A stretch of 64,000 nucleotides of DNA, from the NCBI GenBank assembly GCA_945859605.1, contig OX243827.1:28933641-28997640 (forward strand), read 5' to 3'. The stretch comes from Lumbricus rubellus (lineage: Eukaryota; Annelida; Clitellata; Crassiclitellata; Lumbricidae). The notes under the pieces are model-generated. The model was not told the DNA's origin and made no database searches. It saw nothing but the letters and a program-made list of their open reading frames with translations. Of this stretch, positions 1 through 10,780 are shown piece by piece; positions within the stretch are counted from its first letter, which is position 1, and every line of letters begins with the position of its first letter. The position numbers and the translations under genes are program-made.

Positions 1-747
1 GTTTTAGGCTATTCCTTCCAGGTAGCATGCGCAATCTAGCCTACTCATTTTCGTGGCCAAGAATCGTGACGAAGAAAACATGAGCTTTGTTAACAAAAGT
101 TAACTGCGCGCGGTAGTCCGGAAGTTGAACAAAGATCGCGAATCTTGCACAGCAAAGACACCATAGACGAAGATTTGGCCTACGATCTTAAGGGCTCTCG
201 GAAATGCATTGCCTGGTTTATACAGACAATCACAAAACAGTGTTATGATTTCCTATCTAAAAGTGATTCCCATTTCTATTAATTTTTCTGTTATCTCAGG
301 CGCATTTTCATGCCCGTTCTTCTGTGCTCGAAACAATTATTGATCGACCGATTTTTACATTCGTCTTCAGGAGGCGACTGCGCGCGCGGTGCCTGGTTGA
401 ACTTTGCTCGAATCAAATTAGACACGTCGTAGTTTCCATGGAAAACGTCGTTTGCAATTGTGTTGGCGCTAAGTAAATGGAAAACGAAAGGACGTCACCC
501 CAGAATGGGAGCAGATGGATTAAAATGAAGGCCTGAAGCTGTGTGTGCGTGCATGTGCGTGCGTGTGTTTGCTTGTTTGTTTTTTCTATTCTCGTTCTCA
601 AAACAATTCCCAATTTCCGTTCTTAGTCTCGTTTACGAATGTTCTTATTTTACTTCATATTTATATTTATCTTAATGAAAATGTAACTGATTGTCTCGTC
701 ATTTAATGTCCGTGTAATTTTCTGCTCTTGGTGTGTCGTAAAAACAG
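1..747. other. 5' edge, no supported exon
   Basis: I see no coding segment with convincing splice sites here. The stretch is presumably intron of the Ig gene whose first visible exon starts at 748. The phase-1 acceptor at 748 shows that upstream exons exist outside the window or are not recognisable. Confidence 0.5.
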
Positions 748-850
748 GACGTCCAAGACAGCCTAATAGAACACTTGGATTTTTTTCGGAATCACCAACC
801 GTTGCTCTCGTTGGAGGACGAGCTGTACTCCGCTGTTTCTTCTACAAAAA
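748..850 (+). CDS. Gene A exon: first half of Ig3-like domain
   Basis: Acceptor aaaacag, donor gtacgg, phases 1 to 2. Reads SPTVALVGGRAVLRCFFYK, the B-strand cysteine half of an Ig domain. It matches the 60780-60969 exon of gene C in position and phase. Confidence 0.8.
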
Positions 851-3800
851 GTACGGTCGCCGTAATTAAAATGGTTTGAACAATAAGGCTTAGTTTTCTG
901 CTTCCCATTTCCAGAACATTAGGCTAAACTTAGGCTATGTGCCTGGGCAAAATAGTTTTGAGTTCATCCTGTCACCCTGTGCTGTCAGTTCGTTGAGCTC
1001 TAGCGATCGTCATGGCAAGCCTTTTGAGTTAGCGAACCTTATTTTTTTTATCAGAGACAGTTACTGTAGATCTACCGTCAGCACTGTCTCTCCCCTCGTC
1101 TCTACCTTCCTTCCGCATTGCTTAAGTTACTTTACTTACTTTCGTTCATTGCTTAAGGCTGCGGACTTCCCTGTATTCTTTTTGCTACTTTAAAACAGCT
1201 TTATTTTCTCGGTCTCTGGTGCCGGGGAGGGGGCTCTGATTGGTGTTGCCCTGTGAGCGACACAAGGTTATATAAATTTACAGGTGCAGTCTAACGATTT
1301 TTAGGTTAGCTTGCTGTGAGTTGGTATCATATAACACAGAACAAAAATTCGAAATAGATGAAACGCTGAAAAACACTGTCATGTATCGTAACTGTTGCAC
1401 TTCTCTAATGTTTGTTTTTCGGGGCTTAAGCGTGACCAGCCCAATGACGTACCATGAGGTGCTGAATCGGCTGAAGTAGAATTGTATTTTGTCATGCAAC
1501 TAGAAGTTTAGATCGCATAGGTATTAGGCAGGCTATATATAATTGATTTTGTTCCTCAATAGACAGAATATACAGTAGATTGTATAGTATCTAGTTTGTT
1601 GTTTATTCAGTCAGGACTCACAGATACTTTGGTCAGGACCAGGACCAGGGCGTTCGCTTCCCATCAAAAGATACAGGTTGAATGCTTTTAATACATCACT
1701 TTCAATAGATAGCATAACTGCATCCGACGAAGGAACATACAGCTGCGCTGCCTCAACACCTGAAGGAAAAAAATCGAAAGAGATTAATTTGCGAGTTGAA
1801 GGTTTGCCTTAAAAATTAATATTGACAATGCATTTAGAATAATAAGTAGCCTACGTTTCTCCTTTCGCATTGGTCTACTTGCTCTAAATTTTAGTTGAGC
1901 CTCTTTCGACGTTTTCGCCATTAATGTAAGTTCAAACGAGCAGTAGATACAAGAGCATCATTCACCTATTATGCCGTTTTAAGATTCGTTAGATGAATGA
2001 ATGGGGAGTTATGCTACATTGGCTTTGCTGACTTTGGTTTTTCAGTGGAGCCTACATTTCCATCTGTGAATGACGCTCCATTCGATGTCAATGTGACTGA
2101 AGGCGAATCGTTTACCTTCCACTGTGACCCTGTTGCGAAACCTGAGGCTAAGATTGTCTGGCTTCAAGATGGAAAAGAATTGTATCGTGAGTGACTCTGC
2201 ATAATTTATCCCATAGTGCTTGTTACTGTGCTCAATTGTGTTGCATCGTGTTCTATTGGGCCACTTAAAAATTCTGCCTGCGAGCATCATGCTGGGCAGC
2301 ACGAACTGACTTGTGTTTTTTCAGCGAACCATTCTTCTACGAGATTTACGTTCAGCGACGACAACAGAAGTCTGACGATCAGAGACGTTTGTCGAGACTG
2401 CGTCGACCGAGAGAGCAAAACGGATCTGATGGTTATTCAATGCAATGCAAGCAACGTTCACGGATACGCTTTTGCTCAAGGATACCTGAACGTCCTCGGT
2501 AAGTCTAGTCTGAACGCTTGCTTACATGTATACTGCTAATCACCAACCAGGTTCTCGTTGAGTAAGTAAGCATACTTCTCTCTTTCACTCCATCGTGTTA
2601 TGCCCACGTGGTTGCCTTCAAGATATCATGAGTTTCTTGCCAAGACTGCTTCTGGTTTTCCGACCAATTTTCACTTCGACAATTAGCCCGTCCAACCTAA
2701 TAATGAGAATTGTGTTTTTACATTAGAAGTCACTGTCTCGATTATCGTTCCTTCAATTGTAATCAACATAATTTTTTTGTAAACGGCATAAGGCCTACTA
2801 CTGGAAGTTCACATTCCACTTATTTCTGCCAGCAAGACTAAAATTTCTACCACGGGATAAAGTATTAGTAACTCTAGCACTCTGTACATATCTGATGTTT
2901 TCAAAACGCTCAAACACATTCTTGAAGGAAAGGAGGCGTCGACAACGCCCCAATTAAGCGTTTAGCAGTGAAAATAGTATTATTTAAGCCATTTAACGTA
3001 TTATTTATTACTACTGACACAATACCCTATTATCAAGAAATTATTATTGATCGTAATTATTTCGATATTTATTGAAGTAATTAATTGCTAATGTGTTTTA
3101 TTTCTGTTTTTCAGTCAAATCAGAAGCCATGATCATAGGTCCAGAAAAAGTGTCAGTTGATTTTCAGGAGCAAAAGCATTTCATCTTTCAGTGTATAGCG
3201 ATATCTGATCCGAGTACACCAGCGACATTGCACTGGTACAAAACAGAACCCTATGGTGACTTGGTTCGTGATGAACCGCCTTACGTCTGCGTGTCAAAGG
3301 AGTTCTTGATTATAATGTTTTATCCAAACTGTTCATCTGCATGCGCTAAATACCTCGGGGAATACAAATGCGTTGTCGACAACGGACACAGCCATGGAAG
3401 TCGAGCGATTACAATAAATTACGAGTACAAGCCTCAGCAAGGTGAACATATTGGAGTTTTTCGCTCTAGTTTAAATGCGATGCCATAATTTGTGATGTGC
3501 ACTGTTGCATTGATGAAAATTGGAATGGCCACATTATGAGAGGTGACACCGTAATAAAAGAAATCATCGAAAGAAGAATGGAAGGAGGAAAAAAACAAAA
3601 GCAAGACCTTGGGGCAAAACAGAAATTGATGATTTATTATGATGCATTTATGACAGACTGAAATCTGAAATGATAAAACTGTTTAGCAGCCTTCGACAGG
3701 CAGTTTTCATAAATGTTATGTTGCGGCAAATATCTTTTTCAGATCCCGTTATGCAGAATTATTGTGAACCGTGGGCAGTGTGGAAGATTATCTTGATCGC

Positions 3801-6405
3801 CGGAACTATTGGTCTCGTTCTGTTTATCATTGGAATATTTATCGGCTTTCGTCGGAAAACATGTTTTGGTTGTAAGCAGCTAATTGCGTTCATTTCACTT
3901 TTACTTTGTCACTGTACATGTGGCGCCATATGGAGCAGAAACGTGGACTGTGGGAAAAGCAGAAGTGGACAGATTTGAGGCTCTTGAAGTGTGGTTGTGG
4001 AGAGAATGGCCAAGATTAGTTGGTTGGACTATAAAACCAATGAAGAGGTGTTGCAACTGGTGCAAGAAGAAAGATCGCTGATTGAGACAATACGAGAGAG
4101 GCAGATGAACTGGCTGAGGCACATGTTGAGGGGAGACTCGGTCTTGTTCTCGAGGGAAGAATGGAGGGAAAGAAACCAACAGGAAGATGACGTTGGACTG
4201 GTTGATGGACAGAGAAAAAGGACGAGGATATAAAGAAATCAAGGACAAAGCACAGAATAGACAAGAATGGTGTCGGTGAAATCTTGGACCTGTCTAAGAG
4301 CAGAACACTAAAGAAGGAGAACTACAGTAGCCTACATGCGGTTATAGGGTCTTAATCTTAAGGGTAGGCTATAATTATGGCTTCTACATGTAGCCTATAT
4401 CTACTTGCTTTCATATAAATTTTAAATCGATAGTTTAATATTGTCATAGTCGCCTTTCATCGAAATTTTTGTTCTTTGCTGTCTTGCCATCCCATGATTC
4501 CCATCAAAGCCGTAGCCAGCATTTTATTGGGGTGTCAGTGTTCACTAGAAAGTTATGAGAATTATCGAAAAATAACAATGCATTGTAACATGTTTAACGA
4601 CACTGCTAATTATTATATCAAAGATGACTTGTGTCGCCCGACTCCTTTATCCAGGCTTGGGACTGGTACTGGCAGAACAATCAGCGTTGGTCAAACGTTG
4701 ATTTATATTGGCCTTGGGTGTGCAATGACGACTTTCAATCAATCAATCAATCAAAATTTATATAGCGCCCCTTCAATGTACCTACGCAGAGGCGCTAAAC
4801 AGAAATTTACTATGGGTCCTAAGAAAGACTAGGGTGTTTAACCGCATAACCCACCCGGAAATTCTTACTCTGACAATGGCACAATGATGGTATCTCTCCA
4901 TTCTTGCATGCATCACCCGTTTGCATTGTTTCATTAGGCCTAAAGAGCTATGCTAATGCCACTCCAGATTCTTCACTCGCTATCGTAAAATTTCGGACTT
5001 AGATCATCGATGCGTGCGAAGCTGGACTCCTGCCAATTGCTAGTTTCTTCGGTCGCTCTACCATTATTTCCTTAGTGAACATTAAGCCTTAATCCTCTGT
5101 TAATCATCTGTTAAGCCTCTCTTAGTGCTCTGTTGATCCTCTGTTAATCCTCTGGTATTCCTACGATCAGGTCTTTAACAGTGATTGTTTTGTTTCAGTA
5201 ATGTTCCTGAATCTTCCAATGTAAACAATCAGCTGATGTAATTATTGAGTATTTAAGTAGCTTCCATAATATTATTATCCTGATCAGATCACCTAATCTA
5301 TTGTAAAATGCCAAATAGAAATAAATGCTACATAATTGAATCCCAATAGTTCTTACATCATGTTACAGTAGGCTAATATAGGCTACATTATTTCATTATT
5401 ACATTATTTTAAGGGTGTTCAAACACCCAAAACACCCGCTAGCTATACGGTCTCCCATCGACCATTTTGAAAGGTGGTAATCTTTGTGTTCTTGTAAGCA
5501 CTTATTAGACCAGACCTTTTTGCCATGAAAGAGATTTGAGCCCTTTTCTCCATGGTGCTTGTTACAAGCTGTAGACGAATGACAAAGGTGCATATAACAT
5601 CACTTATTTTTTCAGCTTAAAATTTTACTTTTCAGCAATCAACAAGGAAACGAAACAACTTCCCAATCCTCTTGACACGTACGAGCGCGTGGACAGTGAA
5701 TCAGTTGGTGATCCTTTGGAAGAAATGCGGGAAAACGAAGGATCTATGCCAGTAGCAGGCATCATGTACGAGCATGCTACAGGTTATGAATCAATTGACC
5801 ATGTACTGGAAGACATAGCAAACAGAGATAGGGTGATGCCTAACCCGTCTACGGTGCATCGACGCATCAGCTACGAGTCAATAGATACGCCGCAGAGAGA
5901 AGCCATAGACAGAGATAGAGCAATGTTGGATAAGAGCATGAAGTACGACGACATGGGATATGCGATGCCTTTAGAAGAAATCGCCAATCGTGGTGAAATA
6001 GACAAAAATCGAGTCCACGGTCATGACGCAGACGCAAGTGAATTTGGAAATAATTCAAGTTCACATGAGCAACGAGAAGTAGTGAATACATATTCGGACA
6101 AGATCCGAAAGGATGTAAATTCTTACTTGCAACTCGTTCCTGCGGATGTTAATCAATATTTGGATCTTTGTTCAAACGAAGAAAATCTACACTTGGAAAT
6201 GGACATGAAGAAAGTGAATCCTTATTTGATTTTGGTTCATAAAGAGGAAAATCCATATTTGGGTATGGTTGAGAAAGATGTAGATCCTTATTTGGATATG
6301 AGTAAGAAGGATATGGATCCACAATTGGATACGAGTCCATGCACGGTCCATGCACCAGCATCAACAACTAAACGTGAAGCGGACTATCTTGTTCTCAAAA
6401 ACTAA
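748..6405 (+). CDS. L1-like Ig receptor with ITAM-like tyrosine-repeat tail (gene A, 5' end outside window)
   Basis: A single-pass cell-surface receptor assembled from seven exons (748-850, 1611-1801, 2046-2186, 2325-2498, 3115-3441, 3743-3871, 5636-6405) whose phases all agree. Order: Ig3-like (exons 1-2), Ig4-like (exons 3-4), a further Ig domain with a DPST-HWYK core most like L1-family Ig6 (exon 5), TM helix (exon 6), cytoplasmic tail (exon 7). MVIQCNASNVHGYAF in exon 4 is the L1/neurofascin Ig4 signature. The fibronectin III repeats and the FIGQY ankyrin motif of true L1 proteins are absent. The tail has 13 tyrosines in YxxL, YxxM and YxxI/V contexts, which suggests SH2-dependent signalling (inference). 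Exons 1-2 are paralogous to exons 5-6 of the gene at 51386-64000, with the same intron position and phase. The last intron carries a LINE fragment. An AATAAA lies 81 bp past the stop. The N-terminus is missing. Confidence 0.85.
1611..1801 (+). CDS. Gene A exon: second half of Ig3-like domain
   Basis: Acceptor gtttattcag, phases 2 to 1. Contains ILWSGPGPGRSLP and DEGTYSCAAS, the D-x-G-x-Y-x-C signature of an Ig F strand. Paralogous to the 63892-64000 exon. Confidence 0.88.
2046..2186 (+). CDS. Gene A exon: first half of Ig4-like domain
   Basis: Acceptor ggtttttcag, donor gtgagt, phases 1 to 1. Reads VTEGESFTFHCDPVAKPEA then IVWLQDGKELYR, the B-strand Cys and C-strand Trp of an Ig domain. Confidence 0.88.
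2325..2498 (+). CDS. Gene A exon: second half of Ig4-like domain
   Basis: Acceptor gttttttcag, donor gtaagt, phases 1 to 1. FTFSDDNRSLTIRDV is followed by MVIQCNASNVHGYAF and GYLNVL, closely resembling the end of Ig4 in neurofascin/NrCAM/L1. Confidence 0.9.
2499..3114 (+). other. Intron of gene A, nothing recognised
   Basis: AT-rich intron between the Ig4 and membrane-proximal Ig exons. I see no repeat with clear termini and no extra exon. Confidence 0.5.
3115..3441 (+). CDS. Gene A exon: membrane-proximal Ig domain
   Basis: A whole Ig domain in one exon (phases 1 to 1): IIGPEKVSVDFQEQ, HFIFQC, TLHWYK, YLGEYKCVV. Three additional cysteines between the canonical pair (YVC, NCSSAC) could form an extra disulfide. 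Confidence 0.88.
3743..3871 (+). CDS. Gene A exon: transmembrane segment
   Basis: Acceptor tatctttttcag, donor gtaagc, phases 1 to 1. After YCEPWAVWK comes a hydrophobic helix (IILIAGTIGLVLFIIGIFIG) and a basic stop-transfer RRK, giving type I topology. Confidence 0.9.
3904..4260 (+). mobile_element. RTE-type LINE 3' fragment
   Basis: Frameshifted remnant of the C-terminal end of a non-LTR reverse transcriptase. YGAETWT, RFEALEVWLWR, SWLDYKTNEEVL and LIETIRERQMNWLRHMLRG match the conserved tail of endonuclease-reverse transcriptases. It sits in the last intron of gene A in sense orientation and is 5'-truncated and non-functional. Confidence 0.8.
4736..4860 (-). mobile_element. Short retroelement 3' tail (tatatagcgcc type)
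   Basis: A (caat)n microsatellite abuts atttatatagcgccccttc and cgcagaggcgct, the tail shared by the LINEs and SINEs of this window, here inverted. Only the tail is recognisable. Confidence 0.65.
4861..5635 (+). other. Rest of the last gene A intron
   Basis: No gene recognised. Around 5090-5160 there is a short degenerate repeat of about 12 bp (ctctgttaatcc-like). The rest is unique AT-rich DNA up to the tail exon. Confidence 0.5.
5636..6405 (+). CDS. Gene A exon: cytoplasmic tail with 11-residue tyrosine repeats
   Basis: Acceptor ttttacttttcag, phase 1, ends at TAA 6403-6405 (256 codons). The N-terminal half has YERV, two YESID motifs, YDDM and YAMP. The C-terminal half is an 11-residue repeat array around NPYLxL/M: YLQL, YLDL, (HLEM), YLIL, YLGM, YLDM, (QLDT), then a terminal YLVLKN. 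YLQL and YLDL are seven residues apart, fitting the ITAM pattern YxxL-x6-8-YxxL. Function is inferred from motifs only. An alternative acceptor lies about 20 bp upstream. Confidence 0.85.
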
Positions 6406-6485
6406 ACATAGCCTAGGCCTACATACATACATACTAGTTATCCATAATGAGCAGGACTATAATTATAATAGGACATAAACACTTG

Positions 6486-6491
6486 AATAAA
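6486..6491 (+). terminator. Poly(A) signal of gene A
   Basis: AATAAA 81 bp after the stop codon, in non-coding AT-rich DNA and just before the tetranucleotide satellite at 6728. Confidence 0.6.
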
Positions 6492-6727
6492 GTCACCTCA
6501 TAAATGTAATTAACATTCTCATTATAATATGATAATGTGACAATTTCGAAATGAAATTTAATTAGTTTATTAGCCATAAAGAAGTAACAACCTCCTCAAT
6601 CAAACATCCGATTTCCATAAATTTAGACTAAGAAAAAATTTAATGTTGAGTGGGCAACATAGGCTAATGCATTCCAGAATGCCCACAAAGAAATTTGGAT
6701 CAATAAACAAGTTCAAGTTCAAGTTCA

Positions 6728-7008
6728 ATGTATGTATGTACATGTATGTATGTATGTATGTATGTATGTATGTATGTATGTATGTATGTATGTATGTATG
6801 TATGTATGTATGTATGTATGTATGTATGTATGTATGTATGTATGTATGTATGTATGTATGTATGTATGTATGTATGTATGTATGTATGTATGTATGTATG
6901 TATGTATGTATGTATGTATGTATGTATGTATGTATGTATGTATGTATGTATGTATGTATGTATGTATGTATGTATGTATGTATGTATGTATGTATGTATG
7001 TATGCATG

Positions 7009-7039
<31 letters not shown>

Positions 7040-7048
7040 TTATGTATG

Positions 7049-7079
<31 letters not shown>

Positions 7080-7080
7080 T
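6728..7080. repeat. (TATG)n microsatellite, about 350 bp
   Basis: Nearly pure TATG/GTAT tetranucleotide array with a few interruptions (tatgcatg near 7003, gtaattatg near 7036). It generates long false MYVC and YIHT ORFs on both strands. It lies just 3' of gene A. Confidence 0.97.
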
Positions 7081-7174
7081 ACTATGTATGTAATACTATG
7101 TATGTAATATGTATGCATGTACAGCTATGTACATGTAGGCCTATATGCAGGACCGCTAGGATACAGCGATAATC

Positions 7175-7345
7175 ACCACAATAAGGAAAAGATACAGAAA
7201 CTGGATTGGTCACATTCTGAGAGCAGACACCTTTATGAGGGAAATAGAGAGAAGAATGGAGGGACGCAAAGGAAGAGGAAGAACAAGACAGACGCTTCTG
7301 GACTGGATGATGTGGAAGGGATTATCAACAGCTAAAAGAGGAGGC
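7175..7345 (+). mobile_element. RTE-type LINE 3' fragment
   Basis: Reading across frames gives RNWIGHILRADTFMREIE and RRMEGRKGRGRTRQTLLDWM, the conserved extreme C-terminus of endonuclease-reverse transcriptases. Same family type as 3904-4260. A short dead fragment. Confidence 0.75.
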
Positions 7346-8620
7346 TCAACAACGAAAGGAGTGATGCCACCCGACGTAGGCCTACGAACTGGCAAAGCAC
7401 AACATGATGGTGACATCAGTTAGGCCTATTCCATACCATTCTGCGTCCATATGCCTACTTTTGTTTACATACAAAATTATTTGTCGATGCCGCTAATCTC
7501 GAAACAAATCTCTTTAAATATATAATTAGATGTACAAGTGTAGGCTAAGCATTTTCAGTGCACTGTTTCATTTTGCAAAAACTGTCCCGAAACAACTCAA
7601 TGTAACCTCCGATTTCTGCTTTTCAGGCTACGTGATAAAAATTATTACCCGTCTCCTCTAGTTTGTCCGCAGTTTCCTGTTACCGAATGAAGAGTAGAAT
7701 GAGCTCACTAAGGTCAAGTTTCATAATATCGGCCTAGCTAACACTAAGTTTTGGTTAAAATGGCTAGATACATGTATACAGCCTACCGATCAGTTCAGTT
7801 CAGTTCCTATACCAAAACCGACAGCGTCCATTATGTATAAGCGTATCATAATTATTATAACAAGACGTGAACAATAATATTGCTGTCGACTAAGCGAATA
7901 AAAAACGACATGAAATTGATAATGGCTTTCTGGCAACTCTCTTAATCTCTTGTCTGGGACGCGCAGCTGAAAAAAATTTGAAATGCATGTCAATTGTCAA
8001 ATAAAAATGGTTAACAGCAGGAATGCAATTATGGTGGTTGTCGGCCTCTGAAAAACGTTGATGATTGTGGTAATATTTTGTCAGTATAGGCTATGCACAT
8101 ACAAACAAGCAAACAAACTACATGTATACTCCATTGACTGGGTGTTAATTATGCCATGGGAATAATTATATTCGATTAACAAAATTATAGCAGCCAATGT
8201 CTCTACGCTGCAGGTGCCAGTCCATAGCCTGGGTAAAGTAGGGGGTGACTGTGACACTAATCAGCTTTGTCATATCACAGCCTAGTTAAACAGAAACGTG
8301 GCTACGATCAATTGCTAAGAGACTGGATGATCATAAATGTAGTGTAAAGTTAGGTCGACATCAAACGCTCTGCTAGCCGTACACTGGTGTTAAACAGCAT
8401 ATAGGATATTATAGGGGCAAAAGGGGCACTTGCCACGCCACCTGGTCAGAGCCTTCTATTACTGACCTACTCTGCACCTGGTGTTAAACAGCATATATAG
8501 GGGCGCCCCCTGGAAATGTAGGCCTACACCTGTTTTTGCCTTCTACTTTTCTTTTCTTTTATAATTTCCTTGCTCTAAAGCACTTACACCAATTTATGAT
8601 GATAGACCTAGATGTTAAAC
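7346..8620. other. Intergenic, no gene recognised
   Basis: Unique AT-rich DNA with scattered TAGGCCTA octamers. A direct repeat ggtgttaaacagcatata occurs near 8388 and 8480. No ORF with splice or family support. Confidence 0.5.
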
Positions 8621-8870
8621 ACGAGACCCGCCGCGGCTATGACCCGGTAAAGGCAGGTCACGAAAATGATACGGTTCACTTTCAGCCCTGCCTTTAACCG
8701 TTCCCCCACCCCCGGCAGACCTTACAACCAGGTGTCCAATGACCCGGGTCACCTTAGATGCTGATTACCATAGGGCCTAGGCCATGAAACCGGGTGACCA
8801 CTGACTAATAGACCACGGTGACATTGAACCCGAATGACCTTAACACGGGTGACTGACCGCAGACCAGGAT
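8621..8870. other. Cluster of TGACC / GGTCA half-sites
   Basis: Over about 250 bp the motif TGACC or its complement recurs roughly every 20-35 bp (gacccggtaaaggcaggtca, tgacccgggtcacc, ccgggtgacc, cggtgac, aatgacc, cgggtgactgacc), including the 12-bp palindrome TGACCCGGGTCA. It could be a decayed tandem repeat or a cluster of nuclear-receptor-like half-sites. Function unknown. Confidence 0.35.
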
Positions 8871-9296
8871 GTATATTCGTTTTATTGAGAAAAACAATTT
8901 GACAATAATAACGCAGACGTGTAAACATGAGTGATAATGAATAATTAAATTTCAGTTCGATAGTCTTAGAATAATCTAGTAAATATTTTTGTATAAATGA
9001 TCTTGGAATAAATTGAGAGTTGTCCTTTGGTGGGAGAATATGGTTGTGTGCTCTGGGTCTTAAATGATGAGAGGAGGGGGGGTCGGAGTGGAGGTAGACC
9101 TGTACTACGGGTCGGACATTCTTTGGTGTGGACCTTCCAGGGTTAACACGCCTTGGAAGTCACTTGAAGGATGGACATTGAACATTGAACAGAAGTCGCT
9201 GTTTGGAGAGACAGCAGTACATGTATGTCAACAGAGGAAGAAAACATGCCTACCATGCTTAGCCTACAGTATTATTGTTACGAATTGCACTGATGA

Positions 9297-9480
9297 ATGT
9301 AATTGTAATTGTAATTGTAATCGAACATTTATATAGCGCCACTTCAAGAGAACTCCTCAGAGGCGCTCCCGACCTGACATCAAAACATAATCAAAGATAA
9401 TGGTTTTCAAACGCTTGCGGAAAAGGGGCAAAGAAAGACAAAGAAGTTCATTACGGAGGAGGCTTCATCACTTAACTCTG
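9297..9480 (-). mobile_element. CR1/Jockey-type LINE 3' end (truncated)
   Basis: Starts with an (aattgt)n tail followed by acatttatatagcgccactt and the inverted end of the RT C-terminal domain. It is the reverse complement of the end of the copy at 52748-53325 (shared cattatcaaa/cttgcggaaaagg segments). Strongly 5'-truncated. Confidence 0.85.
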
Positions 9481-9951
9481 TTAGACCAACAAAGAAAAGC
9501 TGCATCTAGCTCGACGTGTTGCTTTTATTTATAGGCTAATCTTTCTTGACCTTCTGTCAGCTGTGACATAATTGTCTAATGCCGTTTTCATGGGACTGTG
9601 GAATCTAACAATAGGCCTACCTGCCTACCTAACAGATCAGTGTTTAGGTAGGCTATGTGCTGCAGTTGTGAGTTGATGTCCAAACTAGTAAATGAATTCT
9701 TTGTATATTTTCTTTTGAAATTATATCTGATCTCTGCTTCATTTTTTGTTGAGTGGGTTTTATGTGTTTGCAAGGGCTTCTCAGTGGGGGACTTTTACCA
9801 TCTATTCGACCATTTAGCCTAGGCCTAATCTACCCTCTAAGGCGTTGCCTTGAATTGCGCTATATAAATAATTGTATGTTATGTTACCTTACATACCTGC
9901 CAGCCTATATCTAGATTGAAACGCAAAGAACTTTCTTCGTATTACACTTTT

Positions 9952-9957
9952 TTTATT
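9952..9957 (-). terminator. Poly(A) signal of protamine-like gene D2
   Basis: On the minus strand TTGTGAATAAA, about 180 bp after the D2 stop. The paralogue D1 has the identical TTGTGAATAAA at 13288-13293, which supports both as real 3' ends. Confidence 0.65.
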
Positions 9958-10061
9958 CACAATCCACCAACACCGACCGATATTAAACGTTTTCTACTCT
10001 TGGGTATTTCTAGACTTAACCAAGTCCTTCTCTTCTCCTAACTCTTCACCCGTCCGAGACG

Positions 10062-10131
10062 AGACCCCCTCCGACCGACCATCCCTCCGACCGACCATCC
10101 CTCCGACCGACCATCCCTCCGACCGACCGTC
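10062..10131 (-). repeat. 16-bp tandem repeat in D2 3' region
   Basis: About four near-identical copies of ccctccgaccgaccat immediately downstream of the D2 stop codon, so probably 3' UTR. Confidence 0.85.
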
Positions 10132-10134
10132 CTC

Positions 10135-10359
10135 CTACGAGTAGAAGTAGCATCTCCTTCGGGTGCAGCCGACCTTGCGACTGCGGCGGCGCCTTCGACC
10201 TCGAGCGGACCTTCGGCGTCTCCTGCCGCCCCTCCGGCCGCCACGACGTCGCCTCCTTCTCGACCTCGACGTCCCCGCGGCGGTTGAACGGCCTCTCCCT
10301 CGTCTGCTGCGGCTACGGCAGGCGACAGCCTCGTCCATCTCCCCGACCTCAGTGCAGCC
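10135..10359 (-). CDS. D2 exon 2 (Arg-rich body)
   Basis: Begins after a pyrimidine-rich acceptor (cttttactccgcag). Codes GCTEVGEMDEAVACRS, then long Arg/Ser/Gly runs, stop TAG at 10135-10137. Confidence 0.72.
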   Translation of the reverse strand, partial: GCTEVGEMDEAVACRSRSRRGRGRSTAAGTSRSRRRRRRGGRRGGRRRRRSARGRRRRRSRKVGCTRRRCYFYS

Positions 10360-10661
10360 CTGCGGAGTAAAAGCGACAACAATATGTAGAGTCAGAGTTA
10401 TAGTAAGCGGCTCCCTGTGTTAATGAACGATCACACTAAACCTATAATTCCTAACCCTAACCGACCCTCACGATGCCTAAGCTGATCCTAACCGACCCTC
10501 ATGACCCATAAACATAAACATGTCGGTATCGCTTACTATGACTAGGCCAGAAAGGTCTTCGCCTGCTTGCCTATCGATGCTACATCTATCGCCTGCTTGA
10601 GATCTGCGCCTATGATAAAGAAAAGTATTGAGCTACTTACTTCTTCTTCGTCCAGGACCAT
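10135..10661 (-). CDS. Protamine-like Arg-rich protein, two exons (gene D2)
   Basis: Two exons on the minus strand: 10641-10661 (MVLDEEE) and 10135-10359, split by a 281-bp intron (donor gtaagt, acceptor cttttactccgcag), phase 0 on both sides. The 81-residue product starts acidic (MVLDEEE, then EVGEMDEA) and becomes dominated by Arg (SRSRRGRGR, SRSRRRRRRGGRRGGRRRRR, RGRRRRRSRK), ending CTRRRCYFYS. Composition, size and terminal Cys/Tyr are those of sperm protamines. Several invertebrate protamines are made as precursors with an acidic leader. A role in packing sperm chromatin is inference; an unrelated DNA- or RNA-binding peptide is possible. Locally GC- and CpG-rich, unlike the flanks. Paralogous to D1. 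The upstream region has CRE, CCAAT and X-box-like motifs. Confidence 0.7.
10641..10661 (-). CDS. D2 exon 1 (acidic start)
   Basis: ATG GTC CTG GAC GAA GAA GAA followed by donor gtaagt. An earlier upstream ATG opens only a seven-codon reading frame. The 5' UTR would run up through 10780. Confidence 0.6.
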
Positions 10662-10780
10662 CGTTCCAGTTGTTCCAGCCGTTCCAGATGTTTCTTCTTC
10701 GATTTCTTGGTCCGTTCCGTTTTCTGCCGAAGGACCAGCGCAACTTTATTTATGACCTTCAAATGACACGAAGACACGCC

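Noticed and set aside
6600..7118. Long ORFs (MYVC, YIHT repeats) on both strands
   Set aside because: They are translations of the (TATG)n microsatellite.
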